Origin: JAVVHH01 sp965199585
Lineage (GTDB): Bacteria; Pseudomonadota; Alphaproteobacteria; Acetobacterales; Acetobacteraceae
Direction: 5' to 3'
Length of the DNA stretch: 64,000 nucleotides
Assembly (NCBI GenBank): GCA_965199585.1
Contig: CBDASI010000002.1
Coordinates: 1,612,001 to 1,676,000 of the forward strand
The notes under the pieces are model-generated. The model was not told the DNA's origin, searched no databases, and saw only the letters and a program-made list of their open reading frames with translations. A program made the position numbers and the translations under genes. Below are positions 32,681-43,935 of the stretch, piece after piece (the first letter of the stretch is position 1; every line of letters begins with the position of its first letter).

Positions 32681-33807
32681 GCCGCCCCGTGCTGGAGTTC
32701 GAGGTCGAGCCGCAGCTGCGGCCGGCCGCGCCGGAGCGGACCACGCGGGGGCAGCGGCTGGGGATGCTGGCCGGGCTGGTGGTGGCGCTGTGCGTCGCGC
32801 TGTACCTGTTCTCCTCGATCCTGCTCCCCTTCGTGGCGGCGGCGTGCATCGCCTATTTCCTGGACCCGCCGACCACGCGGCTGACGCGGATCGGCCTACC
32901 GCGCGGCGCGGCCGCGGGCATCATGATCGTCGCGCTGCTGGCGGTGATGCTGCTGTTCGCGCTGCTGCTGTATCCGTTGCTGCTGGCGCAGATCGGGCTG
33001 CTGGTCAGCCGCGCGCCGTCCTACGTCATGGACATCCGTGATTGGGCCGGCGACGTGGTGCATCGGCTGCAGGAGGGGCTCGGCTCGGAGTATGTCGACG
33101 AGAAGCTGCGGGACCTGGTGGCGGGGCAGGCCGGGTCGATGCTCGGCTGGGTGGCCGGCACGCTGACGCGGATCGTGGGCAGCGGGTTCGCGCTGTTCAG
33201 CGTCATCTCGCTGGTCATCGTGACGCCGGTGGTGGCGTTCTACCTGCTGCGCGACTGGCGGCGGGCGGTGGCGCGGCTGGATAGCTGGCTGCCGCGGCGC
33301 TATGCCGGCGTGTTGCGGGCGCAGGCGCGGGAGGTGGACCGAATCCTGTCGGCCTGGCTTCGCGGGCAGGCGATCTGCTGCGTGCTGCTAGCGGCGTTCT
33401 ACGCGGTGGGGCTGACGGCGGTGGGGCTCGATCTCGGGCTGATCGTCGGTATGGCGGCCGGGCTGCTGTCGTTCATCCCGTATGTCGGCAGCGTGGTGGG
33501 CGGACTGACCAGCATTGCGCTTGCCCTGGCGCAGTTTCATTGGCAGGGGGTCACCGTCGTCGCCGGCGTGTTCGTCGTGGGTCAGTTGCTCGAGGGCTAT
33601 GTCATCTATCCGCGCTTCCTGGGCGATCGCGTCGAGCTGCATGCGGTTTGGGTGATTTTTGCTCTATTCGCGGGCGGCGCGGCGTTCGGGTTCCTGGGCG
33701 TGTTGCTGGCCGTGCCGGTCGCGGCGGCGATCGGGGTGCTGGCGAGGTTCTGGCTCAAGCGGTATCTGGCGAGCCCGATTTACCTGGAACCGCCGCAAGA
33801 TGGCTGA
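32677..33807 (+). CDS. AI-2E family transporter (PerM/TqsA-like permease)
   Basis: 376 residues with about eight membrane segments. LPFVAAACIAYFLDPPTTRLTRIGLPRGAAAGIM, VVAFYLLRDWRR and GLLSFIPYVGSVVGGL with LEGYVIYPRFLGDRVELHAVWVIFALFAGGAAFG are family hallmarks. Members export AI-2 or exchange Na+/H+, but this position next to hdaA is a conserved one where the function is unknown. GTG start overlapping the upstream stop; ATG of hdaA lies inside its last codons (8-base overlap). Confidence 0.92.
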   Translation: MSRPVLEFEVEPQLRPAAPERTTRGQRLGMLAGLVVALCVALYLFSSILLPFVAAACIAYFLDPPTTRLTRIGLPRGAAAGIMIVALLAVMLLFALLLYPLLLAQIGLLVSRAPSYVMDIRDWAGDVVHRLQEGLGSEYVDEKLRDLVAGQAGSMLGWVAGTLTRIVGSGFALFSVISLVIVTPVVAFYLLRDWRRAVARLDSWLPRRYAGVLRAQAREVDRILSAWLRGQAICCVLLAAFYAVGLTAVGLDLGLIVGMAAGLLSFIPYVGSVVGGLTSIALALAQFHWQGVTVVAGVFVVGQLLEGYVIYPRFLGDRVELHAVWVIFALFAGGAAFGFLGVLLAVPVAAAIGVLARFWLKRYLASPIYLEPPQDG

Positions 33808-34468
33808 TGCGCAGCTGCCGCTCGTGCTGCCGTTCAAGCCGGGCCTTGGGTCCAGCGAATTCCTGCCGCATGCGGGCGTGCAACTGGCGCTCGAAGCCAT
33901 CGCCGCGGGAACCGCCTGGCCACAGAGCCGGCTGGTGTTGTGGGGCGGGGCCGGGGTCGGCAAGACGCATCTGCTCCATATCTGGGCCGGCGAGACCGGC
34001 GCCTCGATCGTGGATGGCCGACGGCTGCATGAGCCGTTCTGGCCGCAAGGCGCCCTGTCGATCGACGATGCGGACCAGGTTCCGTCCGAGGAGGCGCTGC
34101 TGCACGTGCTGAACGCGGCGGCCGAAGCGGGGCACCGCCTGCTGCTCACCTCGACTCGGCCTCCGGCGCGCAGCCGTATCCGCCTGCCCGACCTGGCGAG
34201 CCGATTGCGGGCGACCATGGCAGTCGAGTTGGGGCCGCAGGATGATGACATGTTGGCGTCATTGTTGGCCAAGCTCTTGTCGGACCGTCAGATCGTGGTA
34301 GCGCCCCCAATACAGAAATGGATGCTGACCCGGCTGCCGCGCACGGCCGCCACCATCCGCGAGGCGGTCGAACGATTGGACTATGCGGCCCTGGCCGCCC
34401 AATCGAGCGTGTCGCGCGGGCTGGCGGCCGAGTGCCTGGCCGAGTTGTTGCTCAACGAGACTCCATAG
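33800..34468 (+). CDS. hdaA: DnaA-like regulatory inactivator (HdaA)
   Basis: 222 residues. It resembles only the AAA+ domain of DnaA: LVLPFKPGLGSSEFLPHAGVQLALEAI, Walker A WGGAGVGKTHLLHIW, Walker B-like LSIDDADQV (family DDxD/E), and LLTSTRPPARSRIRLPDLASRLRATMAVEL with sensor and arginine-finger type residues. It lacks the DNA-binding domain. Known HdaA/Hda binds the sliding clamp and stimulates DnaA-ATP hydrolysis to prevent re-initiation. The QLPLVLPFKP N-terminus is in the position of the clamp-binding motif. ppk follows 11 bases after the stop. Confidence 0.88.
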   Translation: MADAQLPLVLPFKPGLGSSEFLPHAGVQLALEAIAAGTAWPQSRLVLWGGAGVGKTHLLHIWAGETGASIVDGRRLHEPFWPQGALSIDDADQVPSEEALLHVLNAAAEAGHRLLLTSTRPPARSRIRLPDLASRLRATMAVELGPQDDDMLASLLAKLLSDRQIVVAPPIQKWMLTRLPRTAATIREAVERLDYAALAAQSSVSRGLAAECLAELLLNETP

Positions 34469-34479
34469 GAGAGATCAAC

Positions 34480-36699
34480 GTGACCAACGTGACGACCGTC
34501 CGGGCCAAGCCGACCGAATTGTCCTCGACGGAGCCATCCGCAGTCACCGGCGACAGCCCAGAACGCTTCATCAACCGCGAGGTGTCGTGGTTGGACTTCA
34601 ACCACCGGGTCGTGGAGGAGGCGGAGAACGCGCGGCATCCGTTGCTGGAGCGGCTGCGCTTCCTGTCGATCAGCGCCAGCAACCTCGATGAGTTCTTCAG
34701 CGTCCGCGTCGCCGGGTTAATCGGGCAGGCGAAGGCGGGGGTGGCGGCGATCAGCGCCGATGGGCGGACGGCTGGTGAGCAGCTCGAGGCGATCCAGACC
34801 CGCGCACAGCGGTTGATCGGTGCGCAGCAGCGCGTGTGGCGCGAGCTGCGTGGGCAGTTGGCCGAGGCGGGCCTCGAGCTGGTCGAGGCATCGTCGTTGA
34901 GCGGCGACGACATCGACCGGCTCGAGCATTGGTTCATGGACCGCGTCTTTCCAGTGCTGACCCCGCTCGCGGTCGACCCGGCGCACCCGTTCCCGTTCAT
35001 CCCCAACATGGGCCTGGTGATGGTGCTCAAGCTGCACCGCGACCAGGACGGGCATGGCATGCAGGCGCTGATCCCGCTGCCGGCGACGATCGAGCGGTTC
35101 ATCCGGCTGCCGAGCGAGGCGGACCGCAAGGTGATCCGCTTCATGCTGCTCGAAGACATGGTCGGGCTGTTCCTGCACCGGCTGTTCCCCGGCTTCAGGG
35201 TGCTCAGCAGCGGCAAGTTCCGTCTCATCCGCGACACCGGGGTCGAGTTCGAAGAGGAGGCGGAGGACCTCGTGCGCTCTTACGAGACGGCGCTGAAGCG
35301 GCGGCGGCGGGGGGTGGCAATCCATCTGTCGGTCGATGCCGCGATGTCGCAGGAGCTGCGCGACCTGGTCGCCGACGAGCTGGACGTGGACGACAAGAGC
35401 GTGCCGGGCGACGAGGTGGTCATCCAGGACGGCATCCTGGGGCTGGCGGACCTCAAGCAGATGATTGCCGACGATCGGCCGGACTTGCTGTTCCCGCCCT
35501 ACACGCCGCGCTTCCCGGAGCGCATCCGCGACTTCGCCGGCGATTGCTTCGCCGCGATCCGGGCCAAGGACATCATCGTCCACCACCCGTTCGAGAGCTT
35601 CGACGTGGTGCTGCAGTTCCTGCGGCAGGCGGCGTCCGACCCGGCCGTGGTCGCGATCAAGCAGACGCTCTACCGCACCAGCCGCGACAGCCCGATCGTC
35701 AAGGTGCTGATCGAGGCGGCCGAGGCTGGCAAGTCGGTGACCGCGATGGTCGAGCTGCGGGCGCGGTTCGACGAGGAGGCCAATATCCGGTTGGCACGCT
35801 CGATGGAAGCCGCCGGCGTGCAGGTCGTCTACGGCTTCGTCGAGTTGAAGACGCACGCCAAGCTGTCGCTGGTGGTGCGGCGGGAAGGCGCGATCATGCG
35901 CAGCTACGCGCACTTCGGCACCGGCAATTATCATCCGATCACGGCGCGGATCTACACCGACCTCAGCTTCTTCACGTCCGATCCGGACCTTTGTCGGGAT
36001 AGCGCGCGGCTGTTCAACTACATGACCGGCTACGCGCGGCCGGAGAAGATGGACAGCCTCGCCTTCAGCCCGCTGACCATCCGGCGCACGCTGGACGAGC
36101 TGATCGAGGCGGAGATCGGGTTCGCCAAGGCGGGCAAGCCGGCGACGATCTGGTTGAAGATGAACAGCCTGGTGGACGACAAGCTGATCGACCACCTGTA
36201 TCGCGCGTCACAGGCGGGGGTGCAGGTCATGTGCGTCATCCGCGGCATCTGCTGCCTGCGGCCCGGCGTGCCCGATCTGTCGGAGAACATCCGGGTCAAG
36301 AGCATCGTCGGCCGCTTCCTCGAACACAGCCGAATCTATTCGTTCGGCAACGGGCACCGGATGCCGAGCCGGCACGCGCTGGTGTTCATCAGCAGCGCGG
36401 ACTGGATGGCGCGCAACATGGAGTGGCGGGTCGAGACGCTGGTGCCGATCCACAATGCGACGGTGCACGCGCAAGTGCTGGACCAGATCATGGTGGTGAA
36501 CCTGCGCGACAATCTGCAATCGTGGGAGTTGGGGTCGGACGGGGCATGGCGCCGGGTGGCGGCCGGGTCGCGGCCGGTGTCGGCACACCATTACTTCATG
36601 ACCAACCCGTCGCTATCGGGACGCGGATCGGCGTTGAACAACACGGCGCTGCCGCCGCAGAGCCCAGCGCGCAAGCAGGATCGCGTCAGTCAGGATTGA
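34480..36699 (+). CDS. ppk: Polyphosphate kinase 1
   Basis: 739 residues. It polymerises the terminal phosphate of ATP into polyphosphate. RFINREVSWLDFNHRVVEEA opens the N domain. HFGTGNYHPITARIYTD carries the phosphorylated histidine, and the second conserved histidine lies in the FLEHSRIYSFGN motif. Other hallmarks are SNLDEFFSVRVAGL, KQTLYRTSRDSPIVKVLIEAAEAGKSVTAMVELRARFDE and YSFGNGHRMP. Start is GTG 34480 with AGGAGAG upstream. It overlaps ppx by one base (TGATG), so synthesis and breakdown enzymes are coupled. Confidence 0.97.
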   Translation: MTNVTTVRAKPTELSSTEPSAVTGDSPERFINREVSWLDFNHRVVEEAENARHPLLERLRFLSISASNLDEFFSVRVAGLIGQAKAGVAAISADGRTAGEQLEAIQTRAQRLIGAQQRVWRELRGQLAEAGLELVEASSLSGDDIDRLEHWFMDRVFPVLTPLAVDPAHPFPFIPNMGLVMVLKLHRDQDGHGMQALIPLPATIERFIRLPSEADRKVIRFMLLEDMVGLFLHRLFPGFRVLSSGKFRLIRDTGVEFEEEAEDLVRSYETALKRRRRGVAIHLSVDAAMSQELRDLVADELDVDDKSVPGDEVVIQDGILGLADLKQMIADDRPDLLFPPYTPRFPERIRDFAGDCFAAIRAKDIIVHHPFESFDVVLQFLRQAASDPAVVAIKQTLYRTSRDSPIVKVLIEAAEAGKSVTAMVELRARFDEEANIRLARSMEAAGVQVVYGFVELKTHAKLSLVVRREGAIMRSYAHFGTGNYHPITARIYTDLSFFTSDPDLCRDSARLFNYMTGYARPEKMDSLAFSPLTIRRTLDELIEAEIGFAKAGKPATIWLKMNSLVDDKLIDHLYRASQAGVQVMCVIRGICCLRPGVPDLSENIRVKSIVGRFLEHSRIYSFGNGHRMPSRHALVFISSADWMARNMEWRVETLVPIHNATVHAQVLDQIMVVNLRDNLQSWELGSDGAWRRVAAGSRPVSAHHYFMTNPSLSGRGSALNNTALPPQSPARKQDRVSQD

Positions 36700-38192
36700 T
36701 GAGTTTGGACCAAAGCGAAATGGTGACCCCGGGCGTGAGACCGCAGACTGGGACGGAGCGCTGCGCCGTGGTGGACCTCGGGTCCAACTCGGTGCGGCTC
36801 GTCGTCTATGAGGGACGCGGGCGTAACCCGGTGTCGATCTTCAATGAGAAGGCGGTCCTGCGGCTGGGCAAGGGGCTGCAAAGCACCGGGCGGCTGAACG
36901 AGGTCGGGGTGGCGCAGGCACTCAAGGTGATGGTGCGCTATCACGTGATCGCGCAGGCGATGGGGGCTACGCCGTTCGAGGTGCTGGCGACGGCGGCGGT
37001 GCGAGACGCGAGCAACGGGCCGGAGTTCATCGCCGCGCTGCAGGAGCGGATGCCGGCGGCGACGATCACCGTGCTGTCGGGGCCGGAGGAGGCGGCGATG
37101 TCGGCCGCCGGGCTGCGCTGCGGTATCGGGGGCGCGGACGGCATCTTGGCCGATATCGGCGGCGGATCGCTCGAACTGGTCGGGCTCGACGCGACGGGGG
37201 CGCATGACGCGGTGACGCTGCGGCTGGGCGTGATCCGGCTGGCGGACCGGTCGGAAGGCAATCTCGAGCGGGCGCGGGACATCGCCGATGCCGATCTGGC
37301 GGGGGTGAAGTGGCTCGGCAACGGAGCGGGCCGAAGCCTGTATTTGGTCGGCGGGGCGTGGCGCGCGCTGGCGCGAGTGCACATGCAGCAGGTGCGATAT
37401 CCGCTGAATATCGTGCATTGCTATACGATCGGGCATGAGGCGGCGCGCGAGCTGAGCAATTTCGTAGTCGGGCCGGGCAAGATCCCGGGCCTGCCGCGAC
37501 GGCGGGCGGAGGACATTCCTTATGCCGCCCTGGTGTTGCGTCGGCTGTTGCGCGCCACTGGCGTGCGGCAAGTGGTGTTCAGCGCCTACGGTATTCGTGA
37601 AGGATGGTTCCTGCGCGAGGTGCCGCCGGAGGTGCGCGCGCAAGATCCGCTGCTGACGGCGGCGCGGGATGAGGCCGGGCGCCTCGGGCGCGACCCGGTG
37701 CTGCCACCGGCGCTGATCGCCTGGACGGCGCCGCTGTTCCCGTTCGAGACCGAGAGCACGGCCCGGCTGCGGCAGGCTACCTGCTGGCTGTCGGACACCG
37801 GTAGCCACGATCATCCGGAGTATCGGGCCGAACTGACGTTCCAGCGCAGCCTGTATGCGCCGGGCGCGTCCGACCATCCGACTCGGGCGTTCCTGGCACT
37901 GGCATTGGCGACGCGCTACGAGGCGGAGCCCGGCGCGCCCTATCTGACGACCGCGCGCGCGCTGCTGGATGCGGCATCGATCGCACGGGCGGAGCTGTTG
38001 GGGACGGCGCTGCGGCTGGCTTACACGCTGTCGGCGGGGACGCCGGATTTGTTGGCGGGCGCTTCGTTGCGGCTGGAACCGGGCCGGGTCGTGCTGCGGC
38101 TTGACGGTCCCGGCGTGTTCGCGGGCGAGGGCGTGCAGCGGCGGTTGGACCGTCTGGGTAGCTTGCTGGGCCTGATGGCGATGGTGGAGTAG
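36699..38192 (+). CDS. ppx: Exopolyphosphatase (Ppx/GppA family)
   Basis: 497 residues. CAVVDLGSNSVRLVVYE is the N-terminal ASKHA phosphate loop, ATAAVRDASNGPEF and DIGGGSLELVGLD are the other nucleotide/phosphate motifs, and VGGAWRALA completes the core. The C-terminal HD-like helical domain (HCYTIGHEAARELSNF, REGWFLREVPPEVRAQDPL) matches the alphaproteobacterial exopolyphosphatase/guanosine pentaphosphatase family. It hydrolyses polyphosphate from the ends. Coupled to ppk at the start. Confidence 0.93.
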   Translation: MSLDQSEMVTPGVRPQTGTERCAVVDLGSNSVRLVVYEGRGRNPVSIFNEKAVLRLGKGLQSTGRLNEVGVAQALKVMVRYHVIAQAMGATPFEVLATAAVRDASNGPEFIAALQERMPAATITVLSGPEEAAMSAAGLRCGIGGADGILADIGGGSLELVGLDATGAHDAVTLRLGVIRLADRSEGNLERARDIADADLAGVKWLGNGAGRSLYLVGGAWRALARVHMQQVRYPLNIVHCYTIGHEAARELSNFVVGPGKIPGLPRRRAEDIPYAALVLRRLLRATGVRQVVFSAYGIREGWFLREVPPEVRAQDPLLTAARDEAGRLGRDPVLPPALIAWTAPLFPFETESTARLRQATCWLSDTGSHDHPEYRAELTFQRSLYAPGASDHPTRAFLALALATRYEAEPGAPYLTTARALLDAASIARAELLGTALRLAYTLSAGTPDLLAGASLRLEPGRVVLRLDGPGVFAGEGVQRRLDRLGSLLGLMAMVE

Positions 38193-38257
38193 CGCCCACC
38201 CTTGCGCCGCCGCCGACCGTGAGTTACCCGAAATGGTCATCGAATCAGCGGGCAGGC

Positions 38258-39487
38258 ATGCGGGTCAAAGACGTCAAGAAAGTAGTTCTGGCCTATTCCG
38301 GTGGGCTCGACACCAGCGTCATCCTGAAGTGGCTGCAGACGGAATATGGCTGCGAGGTGGTGACGTTCACCGCCGATCTTGGACAAGGTGAGGAGCTCGA
38401 GCCGGCGCGTCGCAAGGCGGAGATGTTCGGTGTCAAGGAGATCTTCATCGACGATCTGCGCGAGACCTTCGTCAAGGATTTCGTGTTCCCGATGTTTCGC
38501 GCCAACACGGTCTATGAGGGGCAATACCTGCTCGGCACCAGCATCGCGCGGCCGCTGATCGCGCAGCGGCAGATCGAGATTGCCGAAATGGTCGGCGCGG
38601 ACGCGGTGGCACATGGCGCGACCGGCAAGGGCAACGATCAGGTGCGGTTCGAGATCGCGTATTACGCGCTCAAGCCGGACATCAAGGTGATCGCGCCGTG
38701 GCGCGAGTGGGAGCTGACGTCGCGGACGAAGCTTCTGGAATTTGCCGAGCAGAACCAGATTCCGATCAGCAAGGACAAGCTCGGCGAAAGCCCGTTCAGT
38801 GTGGATGCCAACCTCCTGCACTCCTCGTCCGAGGGCAAGATGCTCGAGGACCCCGCCGTCGAGGCGCCGGAGGTGGTCTATCAGCGGACGATCCGTCCGG
38901 AAGACGCGCCGGACGCGGCGACGATCATCAGCATCGATTTCGAGCGGGGCGACCCGGTCGCCATCGACGGCGTGCGCCTGTCACCGGCGGAGTTGCTGAC
39001 CAAGCTGAACGCGCTCGGCAAGGCCAACGGCATCGGGCGGCTCGACCTGGTCGAGAACCGGTTCGTCGGCATGAAGTCGCGCGGCGTCTACGAGACGCCC
39101 GGCGGCTCGATCCTGCTGCCGGCGCATCGGGCGATCGAGTCGATCACGCTGGACCGCGAGGCGATGCACCTCAAGGACGAGCTGATGCCGCGCTACGCCG
39201 AGCTGATCTACAACGGCTTCTGGTTCAGCCCGGAGCGGCGGATGCTGCAGGCGGCGATCGACGAGAGCCAGCGGAGCGTCACCGGCCAGGTTCGCATGAA
39301 GCTCTACAAGGGCAACGTCAGTTGCATCGGGCGGGAGAGCCCGAACAGCCTCTACTCCATGCGGGTGGTGACATTCGAGGATGATCAGGGTGCCTACAAT
39401 CAAGTCGACGCGGAGGGCTTCATTAAGCTGAACTCCCTACGCCTCCGGCTCGGTGCGATGGCGGGGCGGCGAGGCGGGGGTCTCTAG
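38258..39487 (+). CDS. argG: Argininosuccinate synthase
   Basis: 409 residues, ATG 38258. It condenses citrulline and aspartate with ATP. KVVLAYSGGLDTSVILKWL is the PP-loop, GVKEIFIDDLRETF, GATGKGNDQVRFE and REWELTSRTKLLEFA are ArgG signatures, and KLYKGNVSCIGRESP with GFIKLNSLRLRLGAM close the protein. A GTG at 38219 in frame would add 13 residues without homology. Its last 65 bases overlap antisense with the end of the GGDEF-EAL gene on the other strand. Confidence 0.97.
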   Translation: MRVKDVKKVVLAYSGGLDTSVILKWLQTEYGCEVVTFTADLGQGEELEPARRKAEMFGVKEIFIDDLRETFVKDFVFPMFRANTVYEGQYLLGTSIARPLIAQRQIEIAEMVGADAVAHGATGKGNDQVRFEIAYYALKPDIKVIAPWREWELTSRTKLLEFAEQNQIPISKDKLGESPFSVDANLLHSSSEGKMLEDPAVEAPEVVYQRTIRPEDAPDAATIISIDFERGDPVAIDGVRLSPAELLTKLNALGKANGIGRLDLVENRFVGMKSRGVYETPGGSILLPAHRAIESITLDREAMHLKDELMPRYAELIYNGFWFSPERRMLQAAIDESQRSVTGQVRMKLYKGNVSCIGRESPNSLYSMRVVTFEDDQGAYNQVDAEGFIKLNSLRLRLGAMAGRRGGGL

Positions 39488-41303
39488 GGCCGGCTTTCAC
39501 CCCGGTCCGCTCAGTCAGCCAGTCCCGGAAGTCCTCGGGCGACATCGGGTAGCCGAACAGAAAGCCTTGTGCGCCGGCGCAGCCGAGACCGAGCAGCATC
39601 ACCGCTTGCTGTTCGGTCTCGACGCCCTTTGCAACCACGGTGTGGCCTCGGCTGTTAGCAAGCGACACCGAGGCGCGAATCATCTCCTCGGCCCGGCGAT
39701 CGACGCCAAGCGACTGGACGAAACCTGTCGCGATCTTGAGTCCGTCGAGCGGTAGGCGCAGGAGTTGTGTCACGCCCGAGTTGCCGACGCCGAAATCGTC
39801 GAGCACCAGATGCGCCCCACGGTCGCGCAGGATGGCGAGCTCGTCTAGCGCGCGGTTGCTGACGCGGTCGAGCAGGACCTCTTCGGTGACCTCGATCTCG
39901 ATATCGTCGAGCAACAACCCGGCGTCCGCGACTTGTTGTGCAAACTCGGCAGCGGTGTCTTCACGGACCACTTCGTTGACCGAAAGGTTGAGCGCGAGCC
40001 GGACTCCTTCGAGGCCGGCGTCGCGCAAGGCGCGGAAGGCGGAGAGCGCCTGTGCTCGCACGAGGCGGCCGATCCACATGGCGCGCTCCGGCCCGATCAT
40101 GGGAAATAAATCGCTGGTAGGGACGGTGCCGACGCTCACGTGGCTCCATCTCGTCAACGCTTCGACCGACAGCAGCGCGGGTGTCGAGCTGTTCCGGGCC
40201 AGGGTCACAGTGGGCTGCAAATGCACGGCGGCGCCGTCGATCGCGTCGGGCCCGCGCACGCTGGCCTCGAAAGCGCGCATGATCGCGATCCCGGTCGAGA
40301 GCTTCGCGGCGTCCTCCTGGACAGCCAGGCCGATGCTGCCGCGCCGCTCCCGCTTGGCGCGGATGAGTGCCTCGTCGGCCAGGCGGAAGGTCTGGTCGCC
40401 CTCAGCGACGTCGTGAGGGAATTGGGCGAGGCCGAGAGTCGCACCGGTGCGCAGCCGTTTGCCGCGGAACTCCACCGGCATGTGCAGGCTCTCGCAGATG
40501 CGTTGGGCGATGACGTAGGCGACGGCCGGGTCGGTGATGCCGACGAGGAGCACCGCGAACTCGTCGCCGCCGAGCCGGGCTGCGATGTCACCATGGCGGA
40601 CGGCAAGCTTCAGCCGCTCGGCTGCAGCGCGGAGGACGGCGTCTCCGGCGTCATGCCCTTCGCTGTCGTTGGTTTCCTTGAAGAGATCCAAGTCGATGGC
40701 GATGGCGGTGAACGGCGTGCCGACACGGCTCATCGCCTCGATTGCCTGCATCGTCGTCCGCCGGTTCGGCAGGCCGGTCAGCGCGTCGGTCCGGGCAGCG
40801 CCGTTGGCCCGGGTCAGGGCACGGCGGAGCTCGAAGTTGGTCACCACGGCGCGGGCGAGGGTAGTCAACGTGTCCACGGTCGTCTTGTCGAAGGAGCGGG
40901 CCTTGTCGTCGATCACGCAGAGCGAGCCGAGCGCGTAGCCTTCCGCGTTGACGAGTGGCACGCCGAGATAGGCGCGGGCATCACCGTCGCTCACCAGCAG
41001 ATTGTTCGAGAAGCGAGGATCGGCCGCAAGATCGCCGACGATCAAGGGCTGCTCGGGCGTCATGATGGTGTGTGCGCAAAACGAGTCCTCACGCGGCATC
41101 GACGCCGGTCCGTCCACGCTCGATGCTTTGAACCAGGTGCGTTCGGCATCGAGCAGGGTGACGGCGGCGAAGTCGGTGCCGGCGACGCGGGCGGCCAGGT
41201 TGGCAAGATCGTTGAAGACGTCCTCGTTGGCGGTCTCGAGGATGTCGTAGCTGGCGAGCGCGGCAAGACGGTCCAACTCGTTTGCCGGGATCAGTTTCGT
41301 CAT
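39423..41303 (-). CDS. GAF-GGDEF-EAL cyclic-di-GMP regulator
   Basis: 626 residues. Domains: GAF about 10-160 (LAALASYDILETANEDVFNDL...LGSLCVIDD), GGDEF about 170-330 (DALTGLPNRRT; intact LGGDEFAVLL), EAL about 370-600. The EAL domain keeps EALTRW, the Asn of LALNLSV, the Glu in EIEVTEE and the Asp pair in DDFG, but the usual KID motif reads KIA and EGVET reads KGVET, so phosphodiesterase activity is in doubt. The GAF domain suggests control by a small ligand; there is no membrane segment. ATG 41303 is used; GTG codons at 41309/41306 are alternatives. Its 3' end overlaps argG. acs lies upstream on the same strand. Confidence 0.92.
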   Translation of the reverse strand: MTKLIPANELDRLAALASYDILETANEDVFNDLANLAARVAGTDFAAVTLLDAERTWFKASSVDGPASMPREDSFCAHTIMTPEQPLIVGDLAADPRFSNNLLVSDGDARAYLGVPLVNAEGYALGSLCVIDDKARSFDKTTVDTLTTLARAVVTNFELRRALTRANGAARTDALTGLPNRRTTMQAIEAMSRVGTPFTAIAIDLDLFKETNDSEGHDAGDAVLRAAAERLKLAVRHGDIAARLGGDEFAVLLVGITDPAVAYVIAQRICESLHMPVEFRGKRLRTGATLGLAQFPHDVAEGDQTFRLADEALIRAKRERRGSIGLAVQEDAAKLSTGIAIMRAFEASVRGPDAIDGAAVHLQPTVTLARNSSTPALLSVEALTRWSHVSVGTVPTSDLFPMIGPERAMWIGRLVRAQALSAFRALRDAGLEGVRLALNLSVNEVVREDTAAEFAQQVADAGLLLDDIEIEVTEEVLLDRVSNRALDELAILRDRGAHLVLDDFGVGNSGVTQLLRLPLDGLKIATGFVQSLGVDRRAEEMIRASVSLANSRGHTVVAKGVETEQQAVMLLGLGCAGAQGFLFGYPMSPEDFRDWLTERTGVKAGPRDPRLAAPPSHRAGGVGSSA

Positions 41304-41316
41304 CACCACCTCATGC

Positions 41317-41358
41317 AGGGCGGTGCCGTTCTTCCTCAGCGTGGAACAGCACCGCCCT
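41317..41358 (-). promoter_or_regulatory. Long inverted repeat in the leader of the GGDEF-EAL gene
   Basis: Perfect 10-base arms AGGGCGGTGC (41317-41326) and GCACCGCCCT (41349-41358), 22 bases apart, lie just upstream of the GAGGTGG ribosome site of the gene starting at 41303, between the acs stop and that start. No T-run follows, so it is more likely an mRNA structure or operator than a terminator. Confidence 0.45.
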
Positions 41359-41400
41359 CACGAGTATGGGCGTTCGAGGTTAACTAAAGCTTACAGGTGG

Positions 41401-43332
<1,932 letters not shown>

Positions 43333-43396
43333 GGTGTTCCCTCGATTTATTTAAGCTTTGTGCGAACTGTAGCGCTCGCGTGATCGGGGCGCCAGG

Positions 43397-43834
43397 TCAG
43401 CGTGGGACGCGTTTGCTGCCGCCGGCGAGCGCCAGAACGTGCTCCCATTCGGGCTCGGTGATGGGCGCGACGGAGAGGCGGGAGTAGCGGACGAGCGACA
43501 TGTCGGCGAGTGCCGGGTCGGCTTTGGCTTCGGCGAGAGTGACCGGGCGCTTGAGGGCGGCAACCGCTTTCATATCAACGCAGACCCAGTCGCCCTTCTT
43601 GCCGTCCTGCCCTGCGCTCGGGTCCGGATAGGCCTCGCGGACCACCTCGACGATGCCCACGATCTCCTTGCCGATGTTGGAGTGATAGAAGAAGGCGCGG
43701 TCGCGCAGCTTCATGGCAGCGAGGTTATTCTTGGCCTGGTGGCTGCGCACGCCGGTCCAGGGCTCGACGCCGTTGGCGATCTGCTGGTCCCAGCTGAAGG
43801 CATCGGGTTCGGATTTGACGAGCCAGTATTGCAT
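43397..43834 (-). CDS. EVE domain protein
   Basis: 145 residues: MQYWLVKSEPDAFSWDQQ, WTGVRSHQAKNNLAAMKLRDRAFFYHSNIGKEIVGIVEVV and SLVRYSRLSVAPITEPEWEHVL are the textbook EVE/PUA-like fold. The domain binds modified bases in nucleic acids, but the bacterial housekeeping member (thymocyte nuclear protein 1/YwqK-like) has no settled role. The start at 43834 is where homology begins; the longer reading to 43966 runs into the divergent ccmC upstream region. It sits between acs and the divergent ccm operon; the gap to ccmC is 101 bases with no gene. Confidence 0.93.
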   Translation of the reverse strand: MQYWLVKSEPDAFSWDQQIANGVEPWTGVRSHQAKNNLAAMKLRDRAFFYHSNIGKEIVGIVEVVREAYPDPSAGQDGKKGDWVCVDMKAVAALKRPVTLAEAKADPALADMSLVRYSRLSVAPITEPEWEHVLALAGGSKRVPR

Positions 43835-43935
43835 GACGACGAGGTTAGCCGCGGTTGGGCGTGCGTCAACGGATCGCGCGGCGGAACGTGTCAGGGTGGC
43901 CTTACAACTCGCCGAACTCATGCTATCTTGGCCGT

